Positions 32,500 through 43,306 of a stretch of 64,000 nt of DNA are shown in pieces. Both the position numbers and the translations under genes were made by a program. The stretch is from Lepidostoma basale. Lineage: Eukaryota; Arthropoda; Insecta; Trichoptera; Lepidostomatidae. The stretch's first letter is position 1. Each line of letters begins with the position of its first letter. The stretch lies in assembly GCA_022606425.2 (NCBI GenBank), contig JAHDVF020001567.1, positions 1 to 64,000 on the forward strand, written 5' to 3'. The notes below the pieces were generated by a model. It was not told the DNA's origin. It did not search any database and saw nothing but the letters and a program-made list of their open reading frames with translations.

Positions 32500-32935
32500 G
32501 ATATATACATCTTTTTCTTTTCCTACTTTATTTAGGACTGTGTGCTGTTATTTCTCGGAGCCTGTTCCTGGGATGCAGATGTCCAACTGTCTCGCCGTCT
32601 TTTAGGTGGTCTTCCTGCAGGTCGAGTTCCTGTTGGTACTTTATTTGCGGCTTTATTTATCACTCTTTCAGAACATGCTCTTTCCACATGATCTCTCCAG
32701 TAGCGTCTTCTCAGTTATCTCCATCGCACGACATCTTCTACATTGCAGATCTTTCTTATTTCAGAATTTCTTATTCTGTCTCGGAGTGTCGTTCCCGCAA
32801 CGGATCGGAGAGTCTTCATTTCTGTGGTTCCTAAGAGACTTTTTATTCTGATGGTGTCAGCCCTCGTTTCTATTCCATATGTCATTATAAGACATACTCG
32901 TATACATGAAATATACAAAACCACGTGAATAGAAA
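32500..32935 (-). pseudogene. LINE E 3' fragment
   Basis: Minus strand reads TYGIETRADTIRIKSLLGTT, TLRSVAGTTLRDRIRNSEIR and KICNVEDVVRWR, then the rest of the family E end with its tail near 32510. Close to the copy at 19365. Confidence 0.8.
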
Positions 32936-32944
32936 TATGATGTT

Positions 32945-33190
32945 TGTTGCTCTTATCGTAAGGGTATTCACGAATTCGTTAAAATTGCATTCAAAGAGGT
33001 CTATCTCATTTGCTCCCTCGTTCAGAAGACGAATATACTTCAATACAAGAAAATTTCGAAGCGCCTCTGTGCGGCAATTTTGGGCATAAAATAAGATTTG
33101 CCCTATTGCTCTGCTATAGCTGTGGGGAACGTATAGATTTATTTCTCTCAGTATTTCTGGATTGTAAATATCTCCAGATAAGAGTTTAAG
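32945..33190 (-). pseudogene. CR1-like LINE C-terminal fragment
   Basis: Minus strand gives GDIYNPEILREINLYVPHSY and then NEGANEIDLFECNFNEF, matching the pattern of CR1-type ORF2 ends (compare LINE C) but diverged enough to be another family. Confidence 0.55.
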
Positions 33191-33194
33191 CGGA

Positions 33195-33560
33195 GACTAG
33201 AGGCTTTTGAGATGTGGTCCTATAGAAGACTATTAGGAATTTCCTGGAGAGACCACATCACGAATGAGGAGGTTCTTCAAGGAATCGAAGGAGGAAGGCA
33301 CCTGCTCTGGACCTTGTCCGAAAGGCGTGCAAGATGTGTAATACGTAATACGTCAAGAAGGTCTCTTGCAAGCCATAATGGAGGGTGTGACCGAGGGGAC
33401 AAACTCTAGGGGACGCCCACGCCGAGAGTACCTGGAGAACCTGTTGGTGAACGTGCGCTGCTCATCATATGCAGATTTCAAAAGAGCCGCACAATACAGG
33501 GAAGAATGGAAGAGAAGAATAGAAGAAATTGCTGCAAACCAATCCCAGGATTGAAACCTT
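33195..33560 (+). pseudogene. RTE-like LINE 3' fragment
   Basis: Reads EMWSYRRLLGISWRDHITNE, then a frame change to LQAIMEGVTEGTNSRGRPRR and EWKRRIEEIAANQSQD stop. A further family of LINE ends in this window. Confidence 0.75.
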
Positions 33561-33626
33561 CTAACTAACTAAAGAGTTTTAAAAAATGCTTTGTCACTTT
33601 GTTTAAAATATTGTCACTTTAGCCAG

Positions 33627-33866
33627 TCAAACATTCGCACGAATGATCACGCGCATGTGTAGGATATGAAGAAGCGTATCTCGCATGTAGGTAGGTTGTT
33701 TCTGGCATAAATCAGCTTTAAGTATAGCGATACGAGCGGAGGAGCGTTCGGTAATATCTGGGGGAGACGTTACTGAATTATGGTGGGGCAACACCATAAA
33801 CAGCGCAATCCATACCGTCCATATACCTCTCATAGTTTCAGGTCCGCTCCACCTTCCAGGCCGCTA
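33627..33866 (-). other. Candidate host exon with signal-peptide-like start
   Basis: The minus strand has a splice-acceptor-like TTTTGTTAG before 33866, then ATG 33833 opening MRGIWTVWIALFMVLPHH, a hydrophobic start resembling a signal peptide, and 68 codons in total. No domain is recognised and no clear donor or partner exon is found, so this may be chance. It lies in a stretch without repeats. Confidence 0.25.
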
Positions 33867-34104
33867 ACAAAACTTTGCTTTTCCCATCATAAAAATAAAA
33901 TGTTACCTGATTTATGGAATTTATTCGGAATCATGTAGCATTTTTTCCGAGCATTGAAAAAGTACTCCAGATAAATTGAATTCGCCTTTTCGCTTAAAGA
34001 TGTTGTAGGGTAAATGAAATTTCTTTAAACTTTGTTATGAAGCGCTTAATTTGTGGTTCGACATTATTAAATAAAATAATAATAAACTTTCAATATTTTC
34101 GTCT

Positions 34105-34560
34105 TAACCACCTTGTTTGGTAACATCAATCAGTTTCGCTCCCGCCGGAGCTTCGTCGGGGTGAGAGAGTAAACTAAATATAGGACGAATAGAATGTTAG
34201 AACGGTGAGTCATGTTCATTGGGGAAAATTATAAGGAGAATTTTCTAATTCAGATTTTAGTGACAGACAGGGGAGTTCCATTTTTATATAATAATATATT
34301 TTATTTTTATGGTGATATTTAACATTATTTTCAATGGGGTAAATGGCTAAAACGGGACTATGGGAAATACTAGTTTGACCATTAATTAAAGGTAGATTAT
34401 TGTTAGAGGCTTTCTTAATTTCTAATGCTTCCAAATTATCTAATTTTAGACCCGGGGAATTTTTGTGAATCATTTTCAGGCCATAATCTTGGAGATATGT
34501 GTGGTTTGTCTCTAACAGATGGTTGGCGAACTCGGAGAAACTATTTTAATGAAATTTCTT
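34105..34560 (-). pseudogene. Penelope-like element fragment
   Basis: Minus strand reads MIHKNSPGLKLDNLEALEIK and NGQTSISHSPVLAIYP, preceded by SEFANHLLETNHT-like residues, the segment after the PLE endonuclease. A hammerhead-like motif follows downstream at 34115-34165. Confidence 0.7.
34130..34165 (-). ncRNA. Hammerhead-like motif, GCTCC subtype (PLE 34 kb)
   Basis: Minus strand: CCGACGA (first U of the core changed), extra A, stem II GCTCC with GGAGC, then GAAAC. The subtype at 61104-61129 has CTGACGA, GCTCC with GGAGT, and GAAAT. Stem III and the cleavage site are less certain than in the other subtype. Confidence 0.5.
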
Positions 34561-34569
34561 TGAAATTAT

Positions 34570-34970
34570 TTCAATTTAAACAGTGATGTAAAACATTAAT
34601 AACTATTTCATTTGGAGTTTGAATATTTGTTCCACATTTAAAATTCTACTCAAAGACTTCATCGTTATTAAAATATATGTGAGATTGACTTTTCATTTAA
34701 TAATCTCATCTTCTACACCATCATTATCCATCTCTCCAGTGATAGATGAAGGTCTCTTCAAACGTTCACAATTTTTTCTATCTCATGTGACTGACTCTCT
34801 TTCATTTTTCTCTTCAACTGGAATAAGATCGTCAGCGCATCTTTGTTGGGTTTGACCGATGCTTCTTTCTACTCCCACGGCATTCACATCAAGACTCTGG
34901 GTGCTCATCTCTCTATTCTCTGCCTGGTGACATGTCCTGCCCATTTTCACTTCAGTTTGGCAGCACGGTC
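34570..34970 (-). pseudogene. Decayed LINE F-like fragment
   Basis: From 34970 down to about 34690 the minus strand shows KWAGHVTRQRIER and APRVLM and later RKNCERL, like the family F end but with many stops. 34570-34690 is unassigned. Confidence 0.45.
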
Positions 34971-35860
34971 CATTATAATAATAATAATAATAATAATATG
35001 TTAACTTTTAAAGCGCCGTTTTTGTGATGTAATCACCTCAAGGGCGCATTAAGACGTGTTTTAAATCTAAAAATCTAAATGTGACCGCTTAAAAAGCGAT
35101 CGGTTTAAAAGTATAGTAGAACAAAGTATAAATGTTTAACTTGGGTATGAAATATGAAAAAGATGGGTTTTCAATTTAGATCTGAAATCTGTCGGATCAT
35201 TTATGCATCTAATGTGTGAAGGGAGATTGTTCCAAGCTGATGGACCGGCTACCGCGAACGCTCGATCCCCGAAATTTGTACTGGGGCAACGCTTCGGCTC
35301 AACTAATCTTCCTATTGCTGAGGAGTTCGCCGAGCGAAGTGTGGATTTCCTTGAATTTAGGCTGTCCGTTATACAGAGTTCAGATATATAACTTGGTGCC
35401 ATTCCATGTAGCGCTTTGAAGACTGTCCAGCAGAGTTTATACTGGATTCTTTCTGGACTTTTAAGCCAGTGAAGTTCTTTGAGATGTTGTGTTATTTGAG
35501 ACTTTTTTGGAATGCCTTTAATGAGCCTTGCTGCTGCATTGAACGCAGATTGAAGTTTGTTTATTTGTTGTTTTGGAATGTTTGCATAAATTCCATTACA
35601 ATAATCAAGTCGTGAACACAACGAAGGAATTCACAAGAGTTTTGAAAGTGTCGTGGGGAATACTCCTTTTGACGGATTTTAATCGTCTTAGGTGGAAGAA
35701 ACTGACCGTGTTATTAATTTGGGATTTTAGATACAGATTTGCGTCAAGATAAACACCAAGAAGCTTTGTGGAGTTTTTGGGAACGATATCATTGTCAGCT
35801 GTTGAAATTGAGGAATGATCGATAAGATGTTGACGCTTTGCGGAAGAAGTCCATATTATA
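34971..35860 (-). pseudogene. LINE D (L2/CR1-like) 3' part
   Basis: Minus strand: 161-codon stretch SRLDYCNGIYANIPKQQINK through KELHWLKSPERIQYKLC to SAWNNLPSHIRCI, ending in (AAT)n at 34976-34998 on the plus strand. Upstream reads NSTKLLGVYLDANLYLKSQI after a frame change near 35610. It is very similar to the copy at 12475, with a better-preserved end. Confidence 0.8.
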
Positions 35861-35864
35861 TCTA

Positions 35865-35950
35865 CACGCTTTGTCTGGCTTCTGATTTCGATATTGGGTA
35901 TTTTGTCCCTCAAACTTTTAGACAAGCATTTATCTCTCCATAGTACGATG
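35865..35950 (-). pseudogene. LINE E-like fragment
   Basis: Reads IVLWRDKCLSKSLRDKIPNI followed by EIRSQT, resembling the LRDRIRNSEIR segment of family E. Short and uncertain. Confidence 0.35.
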
Positions 35951-36185
35951 TGCATATTTCAGCTTGTGTAGGTTGTGAATACCGATAAAAAATCTCATAT
36001 AAAAATTGATATAAAAAACTTTAATAATTTTCACATTCTCATCAAAATACAGTTTTACATTAAATAAATTAAATACTATTTCTTTTCCTGAGAGTCATAA
36101 AGTCTTAAGACTTACTTAAGTGAATTGTCAGAAAAGATTAATGTACATATTATGTTTTCATTAAACATAATTCATTAAACGTTAA

Positions 36186-36825
36186 TTTTGGTGGCAGTCT
36201 GCAACATAAGCGTGAATGGTGAAAATCTGGAGCGAGTAGATGAGTTTGCGTATTTGGGTAGTTTGTAACCAAAAGATAAGTGAGTGGAGAGTGATATTGA
36301 AAGAAGGGTGGGGAAGCCAACAAAGTGAATGGTGCACTTAAAGTGTCATCGCAAACAAAAGCCTATCCAAAAAAGCTAAAATGGCCGTGCACGATGGTGT
36401 TCTTGTACCGACCCTTATTTATGGAAGCGAAGCATGGAACTGGCAAAAGAAGGATGAAATTAGAATAATGCAGTAGAAATGAGATCTCTTAGACGAAAGT
36501 GTGGATACTCTGTGTATGATAGAGTGTCGAATGAAAATATTAGAAGTGAATGCGGTGTGAATGATGCGGTTATGAAAAAAATAATTAAAGGATCATTAAT
36601 ATGGCTTGGACACATGTAAATAATAAATGAAGTAAGAATGGTAAAAATAGTATATGTTAACGATGTTAATGGAACTAGAAATAGAGGAAGGCCGAGGAAA
36701 ACGTGGCACGATTAAATAAATCAATTATTGAATGTCGGCCATGTGCATGACACGATGAATAAATGTTGAGGAAGCGAAAGATGTATGTCAGGACAGAACA
36801 GTGTCCATTCTTTCTGCCTACCCCT
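36186..36825 (+). pseudogene. LINE A 3' fragment
   Basis: Starts in the CNISVNGENLERVDEFAYLG region and runs to the end of the family with many indels. 3' end near 36820. Confidence 0.75.
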
Positions 36826-37180
36826 TCGGTTTCCTCGGCCTATCTCTATTCTGTCTTCACTCATTCACCATTCTGTCTTCACTCATTCTTTCCACGTGTC
36901 CAAACCATCTTAACGACCATTTCATTATTTTGTTCATAACACTTTCATTCGCACCGCATTCAATTCAAATATTTGCATTTGACACATTACATATACAGAT
37001 TTACACACATTCATCTCAGAGATCTCATTTTTACTGCATTTATTCTACTTTCATCCTTCTTTTGCCAGTTTCGTGATTCACTTCCATACATAAGGGTCGG
37101 CACAAGAACACCATTATGCACATCCCATCATAGCCTTTTTGGATAGGCTTTTGTTTGCGATGATAACTTATCAGTTCTTG
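36826..37180 (-). pseudogene. LINE A fragment, head-to-head with the previous copy
   Basis: Complement of the LINE A tail from the NGTRNRGR-like region back to the GVLVPTLMYG region, directly after the plus-strand copy, so the two form an inverted pair. Confidence 0.65.
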
Positions 37181-37689
37181 TTTCATGAAAGCACAAGTTA
37201 TTATCTTCAAACGATTTGGTTTCAAAATCAAAGAATATCATTTGAATGCCGTCATAGATCAAGGCGGTATTCGATAAGATAAAGAATAAAGCATATTTAT
37301 TGAGCTTTTAGCATTTCCATTAAATTGAATCGAGATTTAAGATGAAATATGTATTCCATTACGAATTAATAGTAAAATGAATGTTTAATTTCTTGGAATA
37401 AAACAGATTCAAGGACTCCGTGTCCTTTCCTTAAAACACAAGTTATCTCACACCGGGGATAGCTTTGTTTTCTTTTTCATTAGACCGAATTTACGGATCC
37501 GGGAGGAAGCAAAATTAACTTTGTATGTAAGTTAGCACCTTCATTTGAAACGTTCTTTAATTGAAAATGTTTCCTTAATTGAATGGAAATTTTAAAGGGC
37601 CGATTCGAAGGTCTACATATATTATGTAAAATAATATATACACTAGTGGTGTGACGGAAAAAGAAATCGAGGAAGTCCAAGGAAGACAT
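37181..37689. other. Unassigned stretch
   Basis: No repeat partner or domain recognised. Confidence 0.4.
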
Positions 37690-37723
37690 GACATGACTAT
37701 TTAGTCCATTGTTTTAGCCAAAA

Positions 37724-38107
37724 CACTTCTTCTTCTTCTTCCTCAGCCTATTCCCGTCCACTCATAGACAAAGGCCTCCTCTATTTGCTTCCATGTCACT
37801 CTGTCCTGTGCAGACTGTATCCAGTTTATTCCGACGTGTCTGTTTAAATCATTCTTCCACCGTAGTTGCGGTCGCCCTGCACTTCTCTTTGCCGTCCACG
37901 GTCTCCAGTCAGCAGTCTTCTTGTCCACTTTTTATCTGAAATTCTGGCTACGTGACCTGTCCATTGCCATTTTAGAGTCGCCACCTGGTGGATGATGTCA
38001 GTTTTTTCTTTGTTTTTTCTCTCACCGTATCGTTTCTGACTCTATGTCTTAGGCTTATTCCTAACATGGCTCTTTCCATGGCCCTTTGGGTCACTCGTAG
38101 TTGGTCG
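37724..38107 (-). pseudogene. LINE F 3' fragment
   Basis: Minus strand reads the family F end (ADWRPWTAKRSAGRPQLRW and NRHVGINWIQSAQDRVTWKQ), with the (AAG)n tail at 37726-37742. AACACT flanks both ends. Confidence 0.75.
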
Positions 38108-38163
38108 AACACTATTTAACATTATTAATGGTTGAAGTATTAGTTTTGTAAAACTTCGTTATT

Positions 38164-38480
38164 AATTTATAATGGTAAACACGATTGTTTAGTGTTTTAA
38201 CTTGAATTTAATTTATAGAAATTGTGTAAAATTTGTTTTGCTTTGCGAGGGCCTTCTCAAACTGAACCTAACCGATAAAACAGTGTGTCCTTTTATTAAT
38301 ATTAGAAAACTTATGTTTAACTAGAAGTTTTCTTAAATCAATATAAGGACACGCTGTTTAGCGAATAGGTTCAGTTTGTGAATGCACTCGCAAGGCGAAA
38401 CAAAATTGGCACTATTTATATAATTTATAAAAATAAAATCCAAGTAAAACCACTAAACAATCTTGTTAACTATCATAAAT
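38164..38480. repeat. Foldback element with arms of about 140 bp
   Basis: 38164-38300 and 38335-38480 are imperfect reverse complements (for example GATTGTTTAGTG against CACTAAACAATC, GTCCTT against AAGGAC). A direct repeat of about 23 bp flanks it at 38111-38133 and 38482-38504. No coding capacity. Confidence 0.65.
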
Positions 38481-38689
38481 TACTATTCAACATTATTAAT
38501 TGTTAAAATTTATAGCACTGTTATGATATCACTTTTTGAGTATTAATAAAATTTTTATAAAATTTTTGAGTATTGGACAGCTGTTTCGCCAAACCTATGT
38601 TGGCATCATCGAGATGCCAACAAAGGTTTGGCAATAAAGCAATAAAAAATGTGATATCATAACAGTGTTTTAATTTTTTACAGATGTTT

Positions 38690-38830
38690 TTTGACAGATG
38701 TTATTGACAGACATATAGACAGACAAAACTGATTATATTTGTAAACAATTTTGTAATATTTTAAATATCTTTATAATATCACTTAGGAAGAACCGGGTGG
38801 TCCGAAAAATGTCTAATATTTAATTAATTT
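38690..38830 (+). repeat. PLE terminal-repeat remnant with decayed hammerhead
   Basis: Shares TTTGTAAACAATTTTGTAAT with 59335-59360. The core has decayed to CTTAGGA, followed by a short ACC/GGT stem, GAAAAATGTC and a stem I-like flank. Confidence 0.45.
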
Positions 38831-38934
38831 TTTTTAAAGTTAATGTTGTTTTCAAAGTATATAAAAAGAAAAAGAAAATACAAAACATCTACAACACAAA
38901 GTATGGCGAATAAAGAATTTTATTTATTTATTTA

Positions 38935-39130
38935 TTTTTGTTTTTGTTCTTTTAGGTCTGTTGATAATGTACTCGTAAGAAGAACTGCCTTCCCCTGCCT
39001 TCCCCTGCCCCAGATGCCCCAGAATATGTGGGTCCAGGATTGGGCTCTACAGTCACATGCGGACCCACAACATGAAGGACAGTCTTCCTCGGACACGAGG
39101 GACAGCCGATGATGATGATTATGATGAGTG
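38935..39130 (+). pseudogene. LINE 3' end encoding a C2H2 finger
   Basis: 39006-39068 encodes C-X2-C-X12-H-X3-H (starting CPRCPRICGSRIGLYSH), followed by NMKDSLPRTRG and a stop in a GATGATGATG tail. Such a C-terminal finger occurs in some RTE-like ORF2 proteins and may contribute to nucleic acid binding. Confidence 0.6.
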
Positions 39131-39264
39131 AGAAGAAATAGTCTTGGACATTAATTACTTGGACATTAATTACCCTTTTTGACTTTTTATTGTGGTAGTT
39201 TCTCGTTGCCTTAATTTTATTTTATACAACAGGTTATTTGAACTCGATTACTGTATACATTTTT

Positions 39265-39385
39265 AAACTATTGATTTTCAAGTCGTAGGTAGCAAATATC
39301 ACAATTTTTATTCTAATGTGAATTCTATCAGACCAAAGATAGCCAATTTTTTTACACTGTTACAGGAAATGAACTCGGGACCTTC
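39265..39385 (-). mobile_element. tRNA-derived SINE (family 1), partial copy
   Basis: Complement of the family body (TTCTATCAGACCAAAGATAG against the GGTCTGATAGAA block) directly before a plus-strand copy, giving a head-to-head pair. Confidence 0.6.
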
Positions 39386-39399
39386 GATGTGGCAGTCAT

Positions 39400-39575
39400 C
39401 TTTGACGACCTTCGTGGCCGAGTGGTAAGTGCTTTGACTTCCACCGCGAAGATCCCGGGTTCGATTCCTGGCGATGGCAGTGTGATTGTCACACTGTTTT
39501 TGGTCTGGTGCAGAATTCAGGTGACAAATAATGGCGATAGATTAGCTACCTATCACATGTCACGAGAATTAAAAT
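39400..39575 (+). mobile_element. tRNA-derived SINE (family 1), best-preserved copy
   Basis: Clear polymerase III boxes: A box in TGGCCGAGTGGTAAG and B box in GGGTTCGATTCCTGG, about 45 bp apart, then the body with TGTGATTGTCACACTG, GGTCTGGTGCAGAATTC and CTACCTATCACATGTCAC. The head resembles a type II tRNA (Leu or Ser). Confidence 0.8.
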
Positions 39576-40255
39576 TATAGCTTTGCATCGATTGGATCGT
39601 ACTGTAATGATGTAAAGAATGATTCAACAAAATAATAATAATAATAATAATAAATAACTTTTGCCAGACTGCAACGAAGTCTGTCAGTTAACATATAAAA
39701 GAAATATGTATAAACAATATAATTATAAAGGGCATTTTCAAAATATTTCAAATAAAAATTTAAAGAATTGCGAAGAATCCATTAGGGTTGTTGAGGAATG
39801 TATGTTATAATGAAAAATGTGAGGTAAAAGTAGTTGTTGTCAGGAAATGTAAGTTGACGCAGTAACTCAAGTCAGCACACGTCCCAGCCAGAGCTTTTAA
39901 GCTGTACTCAACGGAGGACCGGAAGTATGACGGCTGCATGATAAATGACGTCTAGTAAATATACGAGATGTTCTTCTGACTTCCGGTCCATGAGAAGATC
40001 CATTTCCATTGTTTTGCAGTTAGAATCAATATTGCAGAAAGCTCTCAGAGGAAAAGTTTAGTTTCCGGAAAGTCGTTCTACTTGAACTGATTCGTGGAGC
40101 GAAACTTTACCTACAGTGTAATTAAATTAGCCTTTTTGGGTAACGTGAAACATGTGAAATTTCATTATGTGTCTTCTAAAAGTTTTGCATAATTTTGTTA
40201 TTAAATGTTTCTTTAATGTAAAAAGTATAATTATATTATATATGACAAAGTTTTA
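39576..40255. other. Unassigned stretch
   Basis: Includes a short AAT repeat (39632-39652) and a region of mixed composition around 39850-40090 with no recognised coding or repeat content. Confidence 0.4.
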
Positions 40256-40269
40256 AGCGGATTTAAGTG

Positions 40270-40400
40270 AAAAAAATCCATTCGTAATTTATGAAAGTGA
40301 AGCATGGAACTGGCAGAAGAAAGATGAAACAGAATAAATAAAGGATGAGATTCCTTAGACGTATGTGTGATATCACAATGTACAACAGAATTTCAAATGC
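40270..40400 (+). pseudogene. LINE A short fragment
   Basis: SEAWNWQKKDET-like region, then MRFLRRMCDITMYNRIS-like residues. Confidence 0.6.
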
Positions 40401-40424
40401 AAGGTAAGTAAGCGTAAGAAAGTA

Positions 40425-41185
40425 CTAACTAACTAACTAACTAACCATCACGCCATTTCTCCGGAGGGGTAGGTAGAGAGGATGGATCGCCACCTAATAC
40501 CTCTTGGGATTCCTCTACATTCATAGATCGTACCATGCACACACGTCGATTATTCAGACTTCGAATTTGGCCGCCTTTTTGTAATTGATTAATTTGGTCA
40601 TGCCATGTTTTCCTCGGTCGTCCTAGGCTTCTTTTTCAACTCACGCTGCTTGTGTACAACTTTTTAACCATTCTATTCTCATCCATTTGTTCCATATGTC
40701 CAAACTATCTCAGGGATCCTTTTTTAATTTTATCCATGATGCAGCCTTACATTTCTCTCTTATTTCATCGTTCGGTATTCTATCATACAACGTTTTCCCG
40801 CACATTCTTCTTAGTGATCTCATTTCTACGGCGTTCATACTGCTTTCATTATTTTTTTGCCAGCTCCAAGCTTTACTTCCATACATGAGGGTTGGCACTA
40901 GAACTCCATTGTATACTGCCATTTTGCTTCTGTGGATATATAATATTTCTATTTGCAGTAATGACTTTGAGTGCGACATTTATTTTATTCCCAGCACCAA
41001 CCCTTCTTTCGATGTCTTTCTCCATTTTTCCGTCTCTTGTAAACATGCTTCCCAGATACGTAAATTCGGTAACTTGCTCCAATTTCTCGCCCATCGCACT
41101 TATATCACAAATCGTCATACATTCTTCTTTCTCGAACACCATCACTTCGGATTTACACACATTCATCACCAGGTCACTTTTTTTG
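40425..41185 (-). pseudogene. LINE A fragment including the post-RT region
   Basis: Minus strand: MMNVCKSEVMVFEKEE, LEQVTEFTYLGSMFT, ERRVGAGNKINVAL, GSKAWSWQKNNESSMN and the rest of the tail to the (TTAG)n terminus at 40425. Together with 40270-40400 it makes an inverted arrangement. Confidence 0.75.
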
Positions 41186-41194
41186 CATGCCTAG

Positions 41195-41490
41195 TATTAC
41201 AAACAAAATTATAAAGGATCACTGCACTGGTAAGGACATATGTATGAAGGAAGAATGGTTAAAAAAGTATACGTTGAGTCATGGGAGACTGAGGAAAACT
41301 TGGCAAGACCAAATAATCAAATTTTAAAGGTCGGCTATGTTGGAATTCGAAATAATCGACGTGCGTGTATGACTAGCTTTATGAATGTGAAAGAAGCTAG
41401 AGAGGTGTGTCAGAATCGAATAGTGTGGTGGTCGATTCTCTCTGCCTACCTCTTCAGGGAAATGGCGTGATGATTTGTTGTTGTTGTTGC
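41195..41490 (+). pseudogene. LINE A 3' end, (TTG)n type
   Basis: 76-codon stretch YEGRMVKKVYVESWETEENL through NNRRACMTSFMNVKEARE to SAYLFREMA stop, then GATGATTTGTTGTTGTTG. Confidence 0.75.
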
Positions 41491-41613
41491 ACATGTGATC
41501 ACTATACAAAAAACCGTTAAAAAATCTTATTACAGTTTCACTTATATTTTTTTTTATGCAAAGGGAAATATTTTGTATTCTGATCATATTTAACGACCCT
41601 GCGTATTTGAACG

Positions 41614-41671
41614 TACGTGATACGTTCACTGTGACTGAACCATTCTGCGCTATCCCGTATCACGTACGCGC
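41614..41671. repeat. Short hairpin
   Basis: CGTACGTGATACG (41614-41626 region) and CGTATCACGTACG (41659-41671 region) form a 13-bp stem with a 32-base loop. Confidence 0.7.
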
Positions 41672-41683
41672 CTGAGAAAAAGT

Positions 41684-42035
41684 AATCTATATATATAAAA
41701 CAAAGTCAAAAATCGTGTTAGTTACACCATTTATAACTCGAGAACGGCTGGACCAATTTTGAAGATCTTATATTTGCTGGATTTGTCTCCGTTCCGGATA
41801 ACAGAATAATTATTAAAACATTTGAAAAAATCACTTAAATGATTTAAAATTAATTATATTTGTCGTACGTTTGACTAAATTTGACTTTTGAGACAAAGTA
41901 CAAAAAACATCATGGCTTCCATTTTAGTTTCGAAAAAACGCCGAAGATACGCGCGTGTGCCAATAACATTAGAGTACAAGCTTTCATAAATATGATATTT
42001 TTTCAAGGGGCAGGCGAATTGTGGCCGAGTATTTG
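41684..42035 (+). mobile_element. Helitron-like non-autonomous element (tentative)
   Basis: Begins TCTATATATATAAAACAAAG, then TTAGTTACACCATTTATAAC and CGAGAACGGCTGGACC, a signature often seen at the 5' end of insect Helitrons. Near 42000-42030 GGGGCAGGCGAATTGTGGCC resembles a degenerate 3' hairpin. No coding sequence for the Rep/helicase. Confidence 0.5.
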
Positions 42036-42174
42036 AGTTTTCGTAATTTAAAAAATAAAATTAATATATAATTGAATTTCATTAATAAAAAACCTCATTT
42101 TTTTTGCACGTTTCTCGAAAAATAACCCAATGGTAGGGCGGTTAATGTATCAAATTTGCGATGGAGTAAAAAAC

Positions 42175-42655
42175 TCTTATGTATGCGACCCATACGTATG
42201 GAAGCAAAGCATGGAACTGGAAAAAGAAGGATGAATGTAGAATAAATGCAGTAGAAATGAGATCTCTTAAACGAATGTGTGGATACTCTGTGTATGATAG
42301 AGTGTCGAATGAAAATATAAGAAGTGAATGCGGTGCGAATGATGGTGTTATGACCAAAATAATGAAAGGATCATTAAGATGGTTTGGACACATGGAAAGA
42401 ATGAATGAAGAAAGAATGATAAAAAAATATATGTTTACAATGTAAATGGAACTAAAAATAGAGGAAGACTAATCTAAAGAGACTAAAGACTAAAATTAAT
42501 CAAAAATTGAATGTCGGCCACGCGAGGAGTCAGAGAAATCGACACGCGTGCATGACACGATGTATGAATGTTGAGGAAGCGAGAGATGTATGTCAGGACA
42601 GAACAGTCTGCCTGCCCCTTCGTGCGAGACGGCGTGATGGTTTGTTCGTTTTTTT
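42175..42655 (+). pseudogene. LINE A 3' fragment
   Basis: 88-codon stretch TYGSKAWNWKKKDECRINAV, SLRWFGHMERMNEER, then a frameshift and a partial GRPRK region, [20 protein letters not shown] and the GAGACGGCGTGATGG end. Confidence 0.8.
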
Positions 42656-42659
42656 TAGT

Positions 42660-43300
42660 AATAACCCGTTCATTCGCACTGCATTCACTTCCTACACATT
42701 CGTCTAAGAGATCACTACTGGATTAATTTTGTTTTTATCATGTTTAACTATAATAAAACTAAATATTTTTTAAATAAGAATTTGTGAGACAGGATATTAC
42801 TCAAGTGTTACTTGAGTAGTGATTGAGAATAAAATTATCGATACGTAATCTTACCCTTGTAAATATTGTATAATATTTGTATAAAGAGCTCGAGTACAAT
42901 AACTCGCCATAATCTCAGTTCTTGAGGCTGTTATAACTTCAATTAAGACTCGTAATAAATTGATCGGAACCCAGTTTATTAGGAATCGTGATCGGAATTC
43001 AAAAAACCGAAAAAATTGAACAGCATAACAATATTTGGAACAGATTTATCGAAAACCTTCACTTTCTCAATTTGAATAAATCCCGAGCACAATCTTCGCC
43101 GGGTAGGGGCGGGGGCGGGAGCAGAGGGCGGATATCCGTTTAATATGCACGTGTCGAAAAACATTCCAAGAAAATTAAAGCTTAGCAATGGGCGGGGCAA
43201 TAGGATTCGTAAATCGAAAAGAGCTTTTCGTGTTTCTAAAAGCGGGCCAGTGGCGTCTTAGGGATTCTTCAGTTTATCGTCAATGTATTGAATTAATATT
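42660..43300. other. Mostly unassigned
   Basis: A short LINE A complement (42665-42715, CATTCGCACTGCATTCACTT) and otherwise no recognised content. 43085-43135 is a GC-rich patch. Confidence 0.4.
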
Positions 43301-43306
43301 AAAGCT

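Larger units (their letters stand above)
37690..38680. mobile_element. Palindromic hammerhead family region with nested insertions
   Basis: Family sequence at 37695-37723 (CCATTGTTTTAGCC) and 38111-38160 is split by the LINE F copy, flanked by AACACT. 38575-38675 carries GACAGCTGTTTCGCC and its complement as a short inverted repeat with the CATCATCGAGATG centre. A separate foldback lies between them. Confidence 0.55.

Noticed and set aside
39400..39475. Functional tRNA gene
   Set aside because: A and B boxes are present, but the acceptor stem does not close and the head continues into a SINE body seen in other copies.
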